A DNA stretch of 64,000 nucleotides from Chitinophaga niastensis (GTDB lineage: Bacteria > Bacteroidota > Bacteroidia > Chitinophagales > Chitinophagaceae), in the NCBI RefSeq assembly GCF_003014755.1, contig NZ_PYAW01000007.1, forward strand, positions 1 to 64,000, read 5' to 3'. The translations under genes were made by a program, and so were the position numbers. Below, piece by piece: positions 20,600-29,915 of this stretch (its first letter is position 1; every line of letters begins with the position of its first letter). The notes beneath the pieces are model-generated. The model did no database searches. It was not told where the DNA came from and saw only the letters and a list, made by a program, of their open reading frames with translations.

Positions 20600-21118
20600 A
20601 TGGATTTACGGAGCGAAATATTAACAGAACACTCTCGTGCGCAATCATTGCGCATCGCGGCCTGGATAGGCGGCAATGCATCGCGTTTTAAAACGCTCAT
20701 TACCTTGTTCCTGGAGGACGACTACCGGGTTGTACAGCGGGCGGCCTGGGTAGTAAGCTTTGTAGCAGCAAAACACCCGGCGTTGCTAACTCCTCACCTG
20801 CCGGCCATGGTAACAAAAATGGAAGCTGCCGGTCTACCGGTAGCGGTTAAACGAAATGTGCTGCGGGTATTACAATATCTCCCCATTCCGTCAGACCTAC
20901 ACGGTGCCGTGATGAATACCTGCTTTACCTTTTTAGAAGAGCCAACAGAAACAGTGGCGGTGAAAGCTTTCTCAATGACGGTGCTCGCCAATCTGGCTAA
21001 AGACTATCCGGAAATTAAAAACGAAATCAGGCTGTTGATAGAAGATCAACTGGAAAATAGTCCTACGGCAGGATTCAGATCAAGGGCTAAAAAAGTATTG
21101 AAGGAAATACAGGTATAA
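20600..21118 (+). CDS. Small HEAT-repeat protein
   Basis: The 172-residue protein is all-helical in appearance, with repeated paired-helix units such as DDYRVVQRAAWVVSFVAAKHP and VAVKAFSMTVLANLAKDYPE, typical of HEAT/ARM solenoids used for protein contacts. It has no signal peptide or membrane segment. It lies 41 bases after the PhnZ-like gene and ends before a bidirectional terminator. A partner or adaptor role for its neighbour is only a guess from position. Confidence 0.75.
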   Translation: MDLRSEILTEHSRAQSLRIAAWIGGNASRFKTLITLFLEDDYRVVQRAAWVVSFVAAKHPALLTPHLPAMVTKMEAAGLPVAVKRNVLRVLQYLPIPSDLHGAVMNTCFTFLEEPTETVAVKAFSMTVLANLAKDYPEIKNEIRLLIEDQLENSPTAGFRSRAKKVLKEIQV

Positions 21119-21159
21119 AGACGGAATAACTGCAGATAACTGTACTGCAACCAACAACA

Positions 21160-21206
21160 AAAAATGCAGCACAACAAGGTATAACACCTTCCTGTGCTGC
21201 ATTTTT
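21160..21206. terminator. Bidirectional terminator between HEAT gene and infC
   Basis: 14-base perfect arms (21160-21173 with 21193-21206) have A-rich and T-rich outer ends, so the hairpin serves both strands. It ends 17 bases after the infC stop codon. Confidence 0.8.
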
Positions 21207-21222
21207 AATACATATAAAAAGA

Positions 21223-21933
21223 TTAAGCTTTATCTTCTTCCGGCTTGCTTTCAGCAGCGGGAGCAGATGGCTGTTCCTTTACTTCTTTTGGTTCTCTCGG
21301 TTCCCTTGGCTCTCTGGGTTCTCTTGGCTCCTTAGGTTCCTTTTCCTTCTTCTTGGCTGCTTTAGGCGCAAAGATGGCAATCATACGCTTACCTTCCATG
21401 GTAGGCATACTTTCCAGACCACCTACTTCTGCTAACCTTTCTGCAAACTTCAGAAGAATCAATTCACCGCGTTCTTTAAACATGATCGCACGACCTTTAA
21501 ACTGTACGTAGGTTTTCACCTTATTACCGTCTTTCAGGAAGCTTTCAGCATGTTTGGCTTTGAAGTCGAAGTCATGGTCATCGGTGTTAGGCGTAAAACG
21601 AATTTCTTTCACTTCGCTTTTGTGGGCCTTTGCCTTCATTTCCTTTTCCTTCTTCTTCTTTTCGTAGAGGAATTTATTGTAGTCGATGATACGACAAACG
21701 GGGGGGACTGCATTTGGAGAAATTTCCACCAGGTCTAAACCCTGTTCTTCTGCCATACGCAGCGCATCCTCAGTTTTGTAGACACCTACCTCAATATTTT
21801 CGCCTACAAGTCGAACCTCAGGAACGCGTATCATCCTGTTGGTGCGATGTTCTTGTTGTTGTTCCCTGCGGAAGTTCGGGTTTCTTCCCCGATTGTTACC
21901 GCCAAAACTTGTTGGTCTGGGTCTTTGTTGCAT
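21223..21933 (-). CDS. infC: Translation initiation factor IF-3
   Basis: IF-3 binds the 30S subunit and controls start-codon and initiator-tRNA selection. The N-terminal domain (GLDLVEISPNAVPPVCRI), the lysine-rich linker (YEKKKKEKEMKAK) and the C-terminal domain (IRFTPNTDDHDF, then VYVQFKGR-like VKTYVQFKGR) are clear. At 236 residues it exceeds E. coli IF-3 (180) by an N-terminal Arg/Asn-rich leader of about 30 residues and a C-terminal tail of about 35 residues made of KEPREP-type repeats. It lies downstream of thrS as usual, but a terminator follows and rpmI-rplT are not here. Confidence 0.95.
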   Translation of the reverse strand: MQQRPRPTSFGGNNRGRNPNFRREQQQEHRTNRMIRVPEVRLVGENIEVGVYKTEDALRMAEEQGLDLVEISPNAVPPVCRIIDYNKFLYEKKKKEKEMKAKAHKSEVKEIRFTPNTDDHDFDFKAKHAESFLKDGNKVKTYVQFKGRAIMFKERGELILLKFAERLAEVGGLESMPTMEGKRMIAIFAPKAAKKKEKEPKEPREPREPREPREPKEVKEQPSAPAAESKPEEDKA

Positions 21934-21961
21934 TAAGAAAAATAAAATTAATTAATTAATT

Positions 21962-21999
21962 GTCCATAGTCCATGGTCCATATTTCGTTCCATGGACCA
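21962..21999. repeat. Short repeat of ATGGACn heptamers with dyad symmetry
   Basis: On the minus strand this reads tandem 7-nt units ATGGACC, ATGGACT, ATGGACA, with one more ATGGACC in opposite orientation (21992-21998) that can pair across a 10-base loop. It lies in the 170-base thrS-infC gap. Confidence 0.55.
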
Positions 22000-22103
22000 A
22001 AAACAATTTTTACAAAAATAAGGGGAAAATTAAAGCAAATAACATACCTCAATTCAGTAATGTTCATTCTTTTATATACTTCTTTTCCACATTCATTACC
22101 TGG

Positions 22104-24044
22104 CTATTCAATTGGCTTCTTGTTTGCCACCTCTTCATTTATCATTGAAGTAAATTGTTCGAGCTGCATGGTACCAAGATCACCTTTTGATTGACGACGA
22201 ACAGCAACGACATTATCGGCAGCTTCTTTCTCTCCCAGCACCAGCATGTATGGAATCTTTGCCAGCTCTGCTTCACGAATCTTTTTGCCTATTTTTTCGC
22301 TTCTGTCATCTATCTCTGCGCGAATTTCCGCTTTTTTTAGCAATTCTGCGACTTTTTCTGCATACTCCTGGCTCTTGTCACTGATTGGCAGGATTTTAAC
22401 CTGTGTAGGCGCTAACCACAACGGGAATTTACCTGCACAATGCTCAATCAATACCGCAATGAATCTTTCCAGTGAACCAAATGGCGCACGGTGAATCATT
22501 ACCGGGCGATGCTTCATGTTATCTGCACCAATGTACTCCAGTTCAAAACGCTCCGGCAGGTTATAATCCACCTGGATAGTTCCCAGCTGCCATTTACGAC
22601 CCAGTGCATCTTTCACCATGAAATCCAGCTTAGGACCGTAGAAGGCCGCTTCGCCGTACTCCGTTACCGTTCTCAAACCTTTCTCAGCAGCAGATTCAAT
22701 GATGGCCCTTTCCGCCAGTTCCCAGTTCTCATCCGTACCAATGTATTTACTGCGATCCTCTTTATCACGAAGAGAGATCTGCGCAGTAAAATCAGTAAAA
22801 CTTAAACTATTGAATACATACATTACCAGGTCGATCACCTTCTGGAACTCTTCTTTTACCTGGTCAGGACGGCAAAACAAATGCGCATCATCCTGGGTAA
22901 ATCCTCTTACACGGGTTAAACCATGTAGCTCGCCATGTTGCTCGTAACGATATACGGTACCAAACTCTGCGAAGCGTACCGGCAAATCCTTGTAAGACTT
23001 AGGAGATACTTTATACAATTCGCAGTGATGCGGACAGTTCATAGGTTTCAGCATAAACTCCTCACCTTCTTCAGGTGTGTGCATGGGCTGGAAACTGTCT
23101 TTACCATATTTTTCGTAGTGACCGGAAGTCACGTACAGATTTTTATTACCAATATGAGGGGTTACTACCGGCAGGTAACCGCTGGCCAGTTGTGCTTCCT
23201 GTAAAAAACGTTGCAGGCGCTCGCGGAGCATGGCTCCTTTAGGCAGCCACATAGGCAATCCCAAGCCAACCTTTTCAGAGAAGGCAAACAACTCCAGTTC
23301 CTTACCCAGCTTACGGTGATCACGTTTCTTGGCTTCTTCTATCAGTGTCAGGTACTCATCCAGTTCCTTCTGGTTAGGGAAGGTGATACCATAGATGCGG
23401 GTAAGCATCTTATTTTTCTCATTACCACGCCAGTAAGCGCCGGCAATGCTGGTGAGCTTGATTGATTTGATGAAACCGGTATGCGGGATATGCGGTCCAC
23501 GACACAAATCTGTAAACCCTCCCTGGGTGTAGAAGGAAATACTTCCATCTGCCAGTTCGTTGATTGTTTCCAGTTTGTATTGATCTCCTTTTTCCGTAAA
23601 GTAAGTCAATGCATCCGCTTTGCTTACTTCTTTACGCACATATTCACTGTTTTGTTTAGACAACTCCACCATCTTGGCTTCTACCTTTTTCAGGTCTTCT
23701 TCCGAGATTGTGCGGTCGCCCAGGTCTATATCGTAGTAGAATCCATTCTCAATAGAAGGGCCATAGCCAAGCTTTACGCCGGGATACAGGGCTTCCAGGG
23801 CTTCCGCCATTAAATGCGCAGAGGAATGCCACATAGTTGCTTTACCATCCGTGTCTACCCATGTGAGCAGTTGAAGCGTGCTATCCGTTAATATCGGGCG
23901 TGTAGCATCCACTACCTGCCCGTTAACTTTTGCTGCCAATACTTTACGTGCCAATCCTTCGCTGATGGATTTGGCAATGTCCAATGCAGTTACCCCTGGT
24001 TCATACTGACGAACTGCGCCATCCGGAAAAGTGATATTTATCAT
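22104..24044 (-). CDS. thrS: Threonyl-tRNA synthetase
   Basis: The enzyme charges tRNA-Thr. The 646-residue class II synthetase shows the N-terminal TGS domain (INITFPDG), the editing domain with HSSAHLMAEAL, motif 2 (about FGTVYRYEQHGELHGLTRVRG), the zinc/active-site segment PMNCPHHC, motif 3 (HRAPFGSLERF) and the anticodon-binding domain near the end. The start at 24044 (MINITFPDG) is preferred over an ATG seven codons upstream at 24065 because family proteins begin with this segment. infC follows 170 bases downstream, the usual gene order. Confidence 0.96.
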   Translation of the reverse strand: MINITFPDGAVRQYEPGVTALDIAKSISEGLARKVLAAKVNGQVVDATRPILTDSTLQLLTWVDTDGKATMWHSSAHLMAEALEALYPGVKLGYGPSIENGFYYDIDLGDRTISEEDLKKVEAKMVELSKQNSEYVRKEVSKADALTYFTEKGDQYKLETINELADGSISFYTQGGFTDLCRGPHIPHTGFIKSIKLTSIAGAYWRGNEKNKMLTRIYGITFPNQKELDEYLTLIEEAKKRDHRKLGKELELFAFSEKVGLGLPMWLPKGAMLRERLQRFLQEAQLASGYLPVVTPHIGNKNLYVTSGHYEKYGKDSFQPMHTPEEGEEFMLKPMNCPHHCELYKVSPKSYKDLPVRFAEFGTVYRYEQHGELHGLTRVRGFTQDDAHLFCRPDQVKEEFQKVIDLVMYVFNSLSFTDFTAQISLRDKEDRSKYIGTDENWELAERAIIESAAEKGLRTVTEYGEAAFYGPKLDFMVKDALGRKWQLGTIQVDYNLPERFELEYIGADNMKHRPVMIHRAPFGSLERFIAVLIEHCAGKFPLWLAPTQVKILPISDKSQEYAEKVAELLKKAEIRAEIDDRSEKIGKKIREAELAKIPYMLVLGEKEAADNVVAVRRQSKGDLGTMQLEQFTSMINEEVANKKPIE

Positions 24045-24245
24045 ACGTTTTGCTGTTAGCACCATACTTTTTCATATGGGCTATATTTCCTTTATAAAAT
24101 GTTTGCGAAGTTAAGAAATAGTTTGTTAGCTTTTTGATAACTATGTCATTGGATCAAAGGATTTTAAAAATAAATATTTATACGGCGATGTGGATTCAGT
24201 TAAAAAATTGCTTAATTTCATTTTTGTAATAAAAAACAATTACAC

Positions 24246-24509
24246 ATGTTTGGAGTAAATTTAAAACTTTATGACATCTTCAGGAAGGACCTGCATTTGT
24301 CAGATGACAAAGCCAGGGAGCTGGTTGACACACTGGATGAATCTTTGGGAAAGCAGCTGGATGCTCCCGTTGCACAGTTAGCCACTAAATCTGAGCTCAA
24401 AGAGCTGGAAGGAAGAATTAAAACCAGCATGTATGTTGTTGGCATAGTTCAATTCATTGCTATTATTGGCACATTGATAGCCGTTGTTAATTTCATGATT
24501 AAGAAATAA
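24246..24509 (+). CDS. Small coiled-coil/transmembrane protein, DUF1640-like
   Basis: The 87-residue product has a helical N-terminal part, a short coiled coil (about 45-58, ATKSELKELEGRI) and a single C-terminal TM helix (about 62-83) followed by KK. The layout resembles DUF1640/CCDC90-like small membrane proteins; function is unknown. It stands alone, divergent from thrS and convergent with the TonB receptor gene. No terminator hairpin is evident in the 50 bases after it. Confidence 0.7.
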   Translation: MFGVNLKLYDIFRKDLHLSDDKARELVDTLDESLGKQLDAPVAQLATKSELKELEGRIKTSMYVVGIVQFIAIIGTLIAVVNFMIKK

Positions 24510-24559
24510 CCCCCTACCCCGTAGTCCACCTTATCTCTTTTCTTACATCCCCATCTCCC

Positions 24560-26923
24560 CTAAAATTTAAAATTATACGTGACCGATGGTATAATCGGAA
24601 ACAACGACACCTGCTTGGCTTTCACTGTCAACGAGCCATCCGCCGCATTTCCCTGCTGATCAAAATAAATAAAGTAAGGATTTTTTCTACTGTATACATT
24701 ATAAACAGAAAATGTCCAACTCCCTTTAATGCGCTTGTTGGGCTTCTTAGGTGTTCTTGTATAAATAGCTGCCAGATCCAGGCGGTTATAGGCTGCCATA
24801 CGATAGGAATTAATACTGCCATAACTCTGTACCAGTGTACCTTCCATGAAATAAAACCGCTCCGGTACCGTAGTGGTATTGCCTGAACCATAAATAAATA
24901 CACCTGAAAGTGTCCAGTGTTTATTCAAATCATAGGTACTCACTACCACCAGGTCGTGGCGACGATCATACTTGGCCGGATACTGTTTTCCGTTGTTCAG
25001 ATCCGGAAACTGCCGCAAGGTCCAGGCCAGCGTATATCCTACCCATCCGGTGAAACGCCCTCTTTTCTTATTTACAAACAACTCCAGCCCATATGCCTGC
25101 CCTTTCCCAAATACAAAGTCCAGCTCCGGATCATTCAGCGATGGCGTATAACCTTGCCTGTATTCGATCTGATGCTGCATATCCTTGTAATAGACTTCTG
25201 CGGAGGCTTCGTAGCTGTTATCCCTGAAATTACGGAAGTAGCCTGCGGAGTATTGCCACGACATTTGTGGCCTTACCAGGTAAGTGCTGGGCACCCATAC
25301 ATCCGTAGGTAACGTAGTGCCTGCATTGGTAACAAGATGTATGAACTGATAATTACGTGTAACGGATGCCTTCAATGAATTATTATCATTCCATGCCCAA
25401 CGCAGAATAATCCTTGGCTCAAAGCCACCATAATAAGTAACAGGTTCCCATCTGCGATACACTGTACTGTCCGTTTTATTGCCGGCAGCATCGCGCTGGT
25501 AACGGGTATAGGGTCCAACCTGCATAAAGCCACTGTAACGGATACCAGCGTTCAATTGAAAGCTGGGAGATATCTCCCAGTCATCCATCAGATAAAGCGC
25601 TACTTCATGCGCATACTTTTTATAGGCATTTTCCGGAGAGAACTTTGTAGAGTCCTGATGACCAGTAACGGTTGAAGGGGTGAACGTATGAAAGATATAA
25701 TTACCGCCAAATTTTATATGATGTTTAGGGTTTACATAATAGTCGAAATCCATTTTGGCATTGCCATCACTGATGCCGGATGACAAGCCGATAGTAAAAT
25801 TGTTCTGCAAGGCATTGAACTGAAAACGATAATCATTATAAAGCAGAGAAGTGTTGGCAAACAGCTTCTTATTAAAAACGTGATTCCATCGCAAAGTGGC
25901 GGTGGTATTGCCCCAGGGGATCTTTACTTTGAAAGATCTATCGCCGTTATTGAAGGCGAAGACATCTTTTCCCAGATAGCCGCTCAGGTATAACCGGTCT
26001 TTATCTGAAAAAATATAATTCATCTTCGCATTCAGGTCGTAGAAGTAATAACCCGAACCGTTATACGAAGTACCATTGACAAATGGTTTTGTTATAAGAT
26101 CAATATAGGTGCGTCTGCCGGAAACAATAAAGGATGCCTTATCTTTCTTTATTGGTCCCTGAAATGACAACCGGGAGGCAATGGCCCCCAGTCCGCCTTC
26201 TCCCTGAAAATTTTTATTATTCCCTTCTTTCATGGAAATATCCACTACGGAGGACAGCCGTCCGCCGTAATTAGCCGGCATGCCGCCTTTGATGAGGGTC
26301 GTATTTTTAATGGCATCTGCATTGAATACAGAGAAAAAGCCGAAAAGGTGACCAGTATTGTAAACCGGGGCCTCATCCAACAGAATAAGGTTCTGGTCGG
26401 GGCCACCGCCACGTACATAAAAACCCGCATTGCCTTCGCCGGCGGCCTGTACACCGGGCATCAGCTGCAGCGCTTTGAGTACATCCACCTCTCCCATCAG
26501 CGCGGGCAATTTCTTTACCTGTACAGACGTTAGCTCCACCCGGCCCATATCCGTGCTTTTAACATTGGCATCTTTCCGTTTATCGGTGATCACCACCTCT
26601 TTCGCCTGGTAGGCATGCGGCACCAGCTCCAGGTTTTCGGAGATATTTTCATTTAATGATAATGCAAGTGCTTTGGATTCGTAACCCAGAAAAGAAAAGA
26701 GCAGGATATAATTTCCTGCGGGCAGCGTGATGGAATAAAATCCGTAGTTGTTTGTTTGTACACCGTTGGTGCTGTGCAGTATCTGTATAGTGGCCCCTGG
26801 CATGGATTCGCCGTTGGTACTGTCTTTTATATAGCCACTAACAGTATATCGCTGTGCCTGCACTTGTATACAACCACACAGCAAAAAAAATAAAAGAAAG
26901 AAGGAACGATGCCTTTTAAACAT
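24560..26923 (-). CDS. TonB-dependent receptor with carboxypeptidase-like N-terminal domain
   Basis: The 787-residue outer-membrane protein has a signal peptide (to about residue 23, QVQAQ), a CarboxypepD-regulatory-like domain (about 25-110: GYIKDSTNGESMPGATI), a plug domain (VLKALQLMPGVQA, FYVRGGGPDQNLILLDEAPV) and a C-terminal beta barrel ending in FKF. Such receptors import chelated metals, cofactors or oligosaccharides using TonB energy. The upstream gene is a DUF3347 lipoprotein 67 bases away on the same strand, hinting at a metal-related substrate, but this is inference. Confidence 0.92.
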   Translation of the reverse strand: MFKRHRSFFLLFFLLCGCIQVQAQRYTVSGYIKDSTNGESMPGATIQILHSTNGVQTNNYGFYSITLPAGNYILLFSFLGYESKALALSLNENISENLELVPHAYQAKEVVITDKRKDANVKSTDMGRVELTSVQVKKLPALMGEVDVLKALQLMPGVQAAGEGNAGFYVRGGGPDQNLILLDEAPVYNTGHLFGFFSVFNADAIKNTTLIKGGMPANYGGRLSSVVDISMKEGNNKNFQGEGGLGAIASRLSFQGPIKKDKASFIVSGRRTYIDLITKPFVNGTSYNGSGYYFYDLNAKMNYIFSDKDRLYLSGYLGKDVFAFNNGDRSFKVKIPWGNTTATLRWNHVFNKKLFANTSLLYNDYRFQFNALQNNFTIGLSSGISDGNAKMDFDYYVNPKHHIKFGGNYIFHTFTPSTVTGHQDSTKFSPENAYKKYAHEVALYLMDDWEISPSFQLNAGIRYSGFMQVGPYTRYQRDAAGNKTDSTVYRRWEPVTYYGGFEPRIILRWAWNDNNSLKASVTRNYQFIHLVTNAGTTLPTDVWVPSTYLVRPQMSWQYSAGYFRNFRDNSYEASAEVYYKDMQHQIEYRQGYTPSLNDPELDFVFGKGQAYGLELFVNKKRGRFTGWVGYTLAWTLRQFPDLNNGKQYPAKYDRRHDLVVVSTYDLNKHWTLSGVFIYGSGNTTTVPERFYFMEGTLVQSYGSINSYRMAAYNRLDLAAIYTRTPKKPNKRIKGSWTFSVYNVYSRKNPYFIYFDQQGNAADGSLTVKAKQVSLFPIIPSVTYNFKF

Positions 26924-26990
26924 ATGGCTAAATCGTGAACAATAATAAGTAACGGTAATTTACGATTACTGTCCACGATTTCCTATTAAC

Positions 26991-27578
26991 TTATTTGTAA
27001 ATCAAAGTATCTCTTGTTTCCCCACAGCTCAGCATCTTATGACCAAAATAAGGATTTTGTATTTCCGCTTTATCGCTCAGCCAGTAAGCACCTTTGTCTT
27101 CAAAAGCCATCGGGCAATACTGATGATAGATTGTCTGACCTTTTAAGCCCGTACTTTTAAGCAGGTCAAACAGCATGTCCGATACCATCTGAAAAGAGGC
27201 CCGTTTGCCTTCCAGTCCGGCTTCTCCGGCTAATCCTGTCAATTCTGCGCTGATACTGCCGGTGATGCCGGTAATATTACCAAGATGACTACTATCCATC
27301 TGCAGGGTATGTACCGGCAAACTATCAACATGTTGCTTTAATGCCGCGCCTGCAGCGGTTGCAGCTGTACTGTCTGCCTTCACGAATGCTGCGGACAGCT
27401 GATAATAAGCCTGCATAGTTACCTGTAGAGAATCATAAAACACCTGGCTGTAAGGCGCCTGCAAAGCCACTGTAGCGGCTGATTGCTGCTGTTCTTCCTT
27501 TGGGGCAGCCTGATGACAGGCAAATAAAGCGGATGCTAATAAAAATGTTCCTAAGGGTATGCATGCTTTAAGATTCAT
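26991..27578 (-). CDS. DUF3347 lipoprotein
   Basis: The 195-residue product has a lipobox ALFAC (Cys21). The C-terminus has the DUF3347 ending: YHQYCPMAFEDKGAYWLS, EIQNPYFG and MLSCGETRDTL. This domain often accompanies heavy-metal efflux adaptors of the CusB type, and its Cys, His and Met residues suggest a metal-related role. It probably forms an operon with the TonB receptor 67 bases downstream. The 66-base gap holds an imperfect hairpin (aaatcgtg near 26929 with cacgattt near 26975). Metal binding is inference. Confidence 0.85.
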   Translation of the reverse strand: MNLKACIPLGTFLLASALFACHQAAPKEEQQQSAATVALQAPYSQVFYDSLQVTMQAYYQLSAAFVKADSTAATAAGAALKQHVDSLPVHTLQMDSSHLGNITGITGSISAELTGLAGEAGLEGKRASFQMVSDMLFDLLKSTGLKGQTIYHQYCPMAFEDKGAYWLSDKAEIQNPYFGHKMLSCGETRDTLIYK

Positions 27579-27602
27579 AGTGTTGTGCTTTATAGCAAAA
27601 GT

Positions 27603-27815
27603 AACTGTGATTTTTGTGATTTTTATGATAATCCTGATGAGCGGAGATCACCAGGAGGCTCCTGCAGAGATAAATTTATATTACATTATCAATCAATGTG
27701 ATTGCAGCAAATTACAGTAAAAACCTTATTCACGGCTACCTTAGCCAGTTCATAAATACTTATCTCCGCTCCTATCTTCACATCAGGATAATCATAATCA
27801 TCACAGTTCAGACAT
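27603..27815. repeat. Degenerate inverted-repeat element with nTGATTnnn nonamers
   Basis: The left arm (27603-27648) and right arm (about 27762-27808) share gcggagat and atgatnatcctgatg-type segments in opposite orientation; the left arm has one extra 9-nt unit. The outer end (cacagttcagacattta) matches the right arm end of the element at 50106-50261. It lies between two divergent genes and reaches the ABC-F promoter region. Confidence 0.65.
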
Positions 27816-27822
27816 TTATGCT

Positions 27823-27830
27823 TAACTTTG
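27823..27830 (+). promoter_or_regulatory. Candidate -7 box for the ABC-F gene
   Basis: TAACTTTG matches TAnnTTTG perfectly and lies 31 bases before the ATG. No TTG is present at the expected upstream spacing, so the call rests on the -7 box alone. Confidence 0.3.
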
Positions 27831-27861
27831 CACGTTTTTTAGACCATTTTTTTTATTTATT

Positions 27862-29823
27862 ATGTTGATCGCATTACAGGACATTACGTTTGAGTTTGGA
27901 TCCAGGGTGATACTGGAAGATTCTTCCTGGCATATAGAGCCAGGTGACCGAGTGGGACTAATCGGTTTGAATGGAACCGGCAAATCTACCCTGCTGCGCA
28001 TTATCAATGGCGAATATTCCATTTCAAAAGGGAGTGTAAATAAAAGTAAAAGTTTGACGATAGGTTTCTTTAACCAGGACCTGCTCAGCTTTGAAACGGA
28101 TGAATCCATTCTTACAGTGGGCATGATGGCCTTTGGTAAAGCGCTTGAGCTGGAGAAGGATATTGACCGCATCACCAAAGAGCTGGAACACAGCCAAACA
28201 GAGGAATTATTACATCAATTCAGCGATACGCTCCATGAATTTGAAGCCCTCGATGGCTATAACATGAAGCACAAAACAGCACAGGTACTGGAAGGCTTAG
28301 GCTTCACCACACCTGATCTGGATCGTCCTTACAGCCAGTTTTCCGGTGGATGGCGCATGCGTGTACTCCTGGCCAGGCTGATCCTTCAGCAACCGGATGT
28401 ACTCATGCTCGATGAACCGACGAACCACCTGGATCTTCCCTCCATTGAATGGCTGGAAAGATACCTGGTAGGATACAACGGTGCGGTGATCATTGTATCG
28501 CATGACCGTTTCTTCCTGGACCGTATGGTGAATAAGATCGTGGAAGTGTATCAGCAGCAATTGCACCACTACGCCGGCTCTTACGCTGACTACGAAGTGG
28601 AAAAAGAACTGCGCCGCGAAATGCAGCAACGTGCTTACGAAAATCAACAGGACTATATCCGCCAACAGGAACGTTTCATTGAACGTTTTAAAGCGAAAGC
28701 CTCCAAAGCCGCACAGGCACAGAGTATCGCGAAAAGACTGGATAAGCTGGATCGTGTGGAACAAACAGACAATGGTCCTTCTAAAATCAAGATCAACTTT
28801 ACTGTAGATAAAACACCGGGTAAGATTTTATGTACCCTGAACAATATCAGCAAGAGCTACGGTAATATCGAGATCTTAAAAAATACCAGTGCAGAGATCA
28901 ACCGTGGCGACAAAATCGCTTTGATTGGTGCCAACGGTAAAGGTAAATCCACATTGCTCCGTATCATCTTTGGTATGGAACCAATGGAAGGTGAACGTGT
29001 TCCGGGTCATAACGTAGTGACCAGCTTCTATGCACAGCATCAGCTGGAATCTCTGGACATGAACAGCGAAATACTGGACGAACTGAAGAACTTCGGTAGT
29101 GGCCGTACAGAGTTGGAATTACGCCAGTTACTGGGTTGCTTCCTCTTTTCAGGGGATGATGTGTTTAAGAAGATCAAGATCTTGTCCGGAGGTGAAAAAG
29201 CCCGTGTTGCACTGGCTAAAACCATTATCAGTCAGGCTAACTTCCTGATGCTGGATGAGCCTACGAATCACCTGGACATGAACTCTGTGCAGATGCTGAT
29301 TGATGCCCTTAATAAATACGACGGTAGCCTCGTACTTGTATCGCATGATCGTTATTTTGTAAGCCAAACAGCTAATAAAATCTGGGAGATCGTTGATGGC
29401 GAGATCAAGGAATTCAAAGGCAGCTACGGCGAATGGGAAGAATGGAAAAAGAGAATGGCTGCACAGAACCCGCAATTAAATACAAAAGCAGCTAACGCAG
29501 ATGCAAAAAAAGATAGCCGTCAGCAAGCGGCTGCTCCTGCTGATACCGCTAAAGGCGCTATCAACAAAGATGTACAGCGTGAACTGCAGAAACAACAAAA
29601 ACAGTTTTCAACCGTAGAAGGTCAGGTAGCCAGTTTGAAAGAACGCAAAGCTAACCTGGAAGCCAGTTTAGGCACACCTGAGATCTATAATGATAAAACA
29701 AAATATGCGCAGGTAGAAAATGAATACCAGGATGTACAAAAGTACCTGGACAGGGCAAATGAACAATATGAGCAATTATTTGAAAAGATAATGAAGCTGG
29801 AAGCAAATTTAATAGGCAGCTAA
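27862..29823 (+). CDS. ABC-F family ATPase (Uup/EttA-like), soluble
   Basis: The 653-residue protein has two ABC cassettes and no membrane segment. Cassette 1: Walker A GLNGTGKST (35-43), signature FSGGWRMRV, Walker B LMLDEPTNHLD. Cassette 2: GANGKGKST, signature LSGGEKARV, LMLDEPTNHLD. Between them is the charged interdomain linker of ABC-F proteins (about 245-300), and the C-terminus is a coiled coil (about 560-650), as in Uup. ABC-F proteins act on ribosomes or, for Uup, also on DNA-transposition phenotypes. No antibiotic-resistance assignment is possible. Confidence 0.92.
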   Translation: MLIALQDITFEFGSRVILEDSSWHIEPGDRVGLIGLNGTGKSTLLRIINGEYSISKGSVNKSKSLTIGFFNQDLLSFETDESILTVGMMAFGKALELEKDIDRITKELEHSQTEELLHQFSDTLHEFEALDGYNMKHKTAQVLEGLGFTTPDLDRPYSQFSGGWRMRVLLARLILQQPDVLMLDEPTNHLDLPSIEWLERYLVGYNGAVIIVSHDRFFLDRMVNKIVEVYQQQLHHYAGSYADYEVEKELRREMQQRAYENQQDYIRQQERFIERFKAKASKAAQAQSIAKRLDKLDRVEQTDNGPSKIKINFTVDKTPGKILCTLNNISKSYGNIEILKNTSAEINRGDKIALIGANGKGKSTLLRIIFGMEPMEGERVPGHNVVTSFYAQHQLESLDMNSEILDELKNFGSGRTELELRQLLGCFLFSGDDVFKKIKILSGGEKARVALAKTIISQANFLMLDEPTNHLDMNSVQMLIDALNKYDGSLVLVSHDRYFVSQTANKIWEIVDGEIKEFKGSYGEWEEWKKRMAAQNPQLNTKAANADAKKDSRQQAAAPADTAKGAINKDVQRELQKQQKQFSTVEGQVASLKERKANLEASLGTPEIYNDKTKYAQVENEYQDVQKYLDRANEQYEQLFEKIMKLEANLIGS

Positions 29824-29833
29824 TTTAACTGAA

Positions 29834-29900
29834 AATTACGAATTGCGAATTACGGATCGAAGCGAAGATCGCTTCGATCCGTAATTCGCAATTCGTAATT
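29834..29900. repeat. Perfect 32-bp inverted repeat built on AATTACG heptamers
   Basis: Arms 29834-29865 and 29869-29900 are perfectly complementary around a three-base loop. The outer half of each arm is heptamers AATTACG, AATTGCG, AATTACG. It lies 10 bases after the ABC-F stop and 15 bases before the response-regulator ATG, so it probably separates the two transcripts. Confidence 0.9.
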
Positions 29901-29915
29901 ATTATTCCTTTCCAT

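Noticed and set aside
24045..24245. Leader attenuator or small ORF upstream of thrS
   Set aside because: No long stem was seen, and the only frame (from about 24145, 27 codons) lacks any support.
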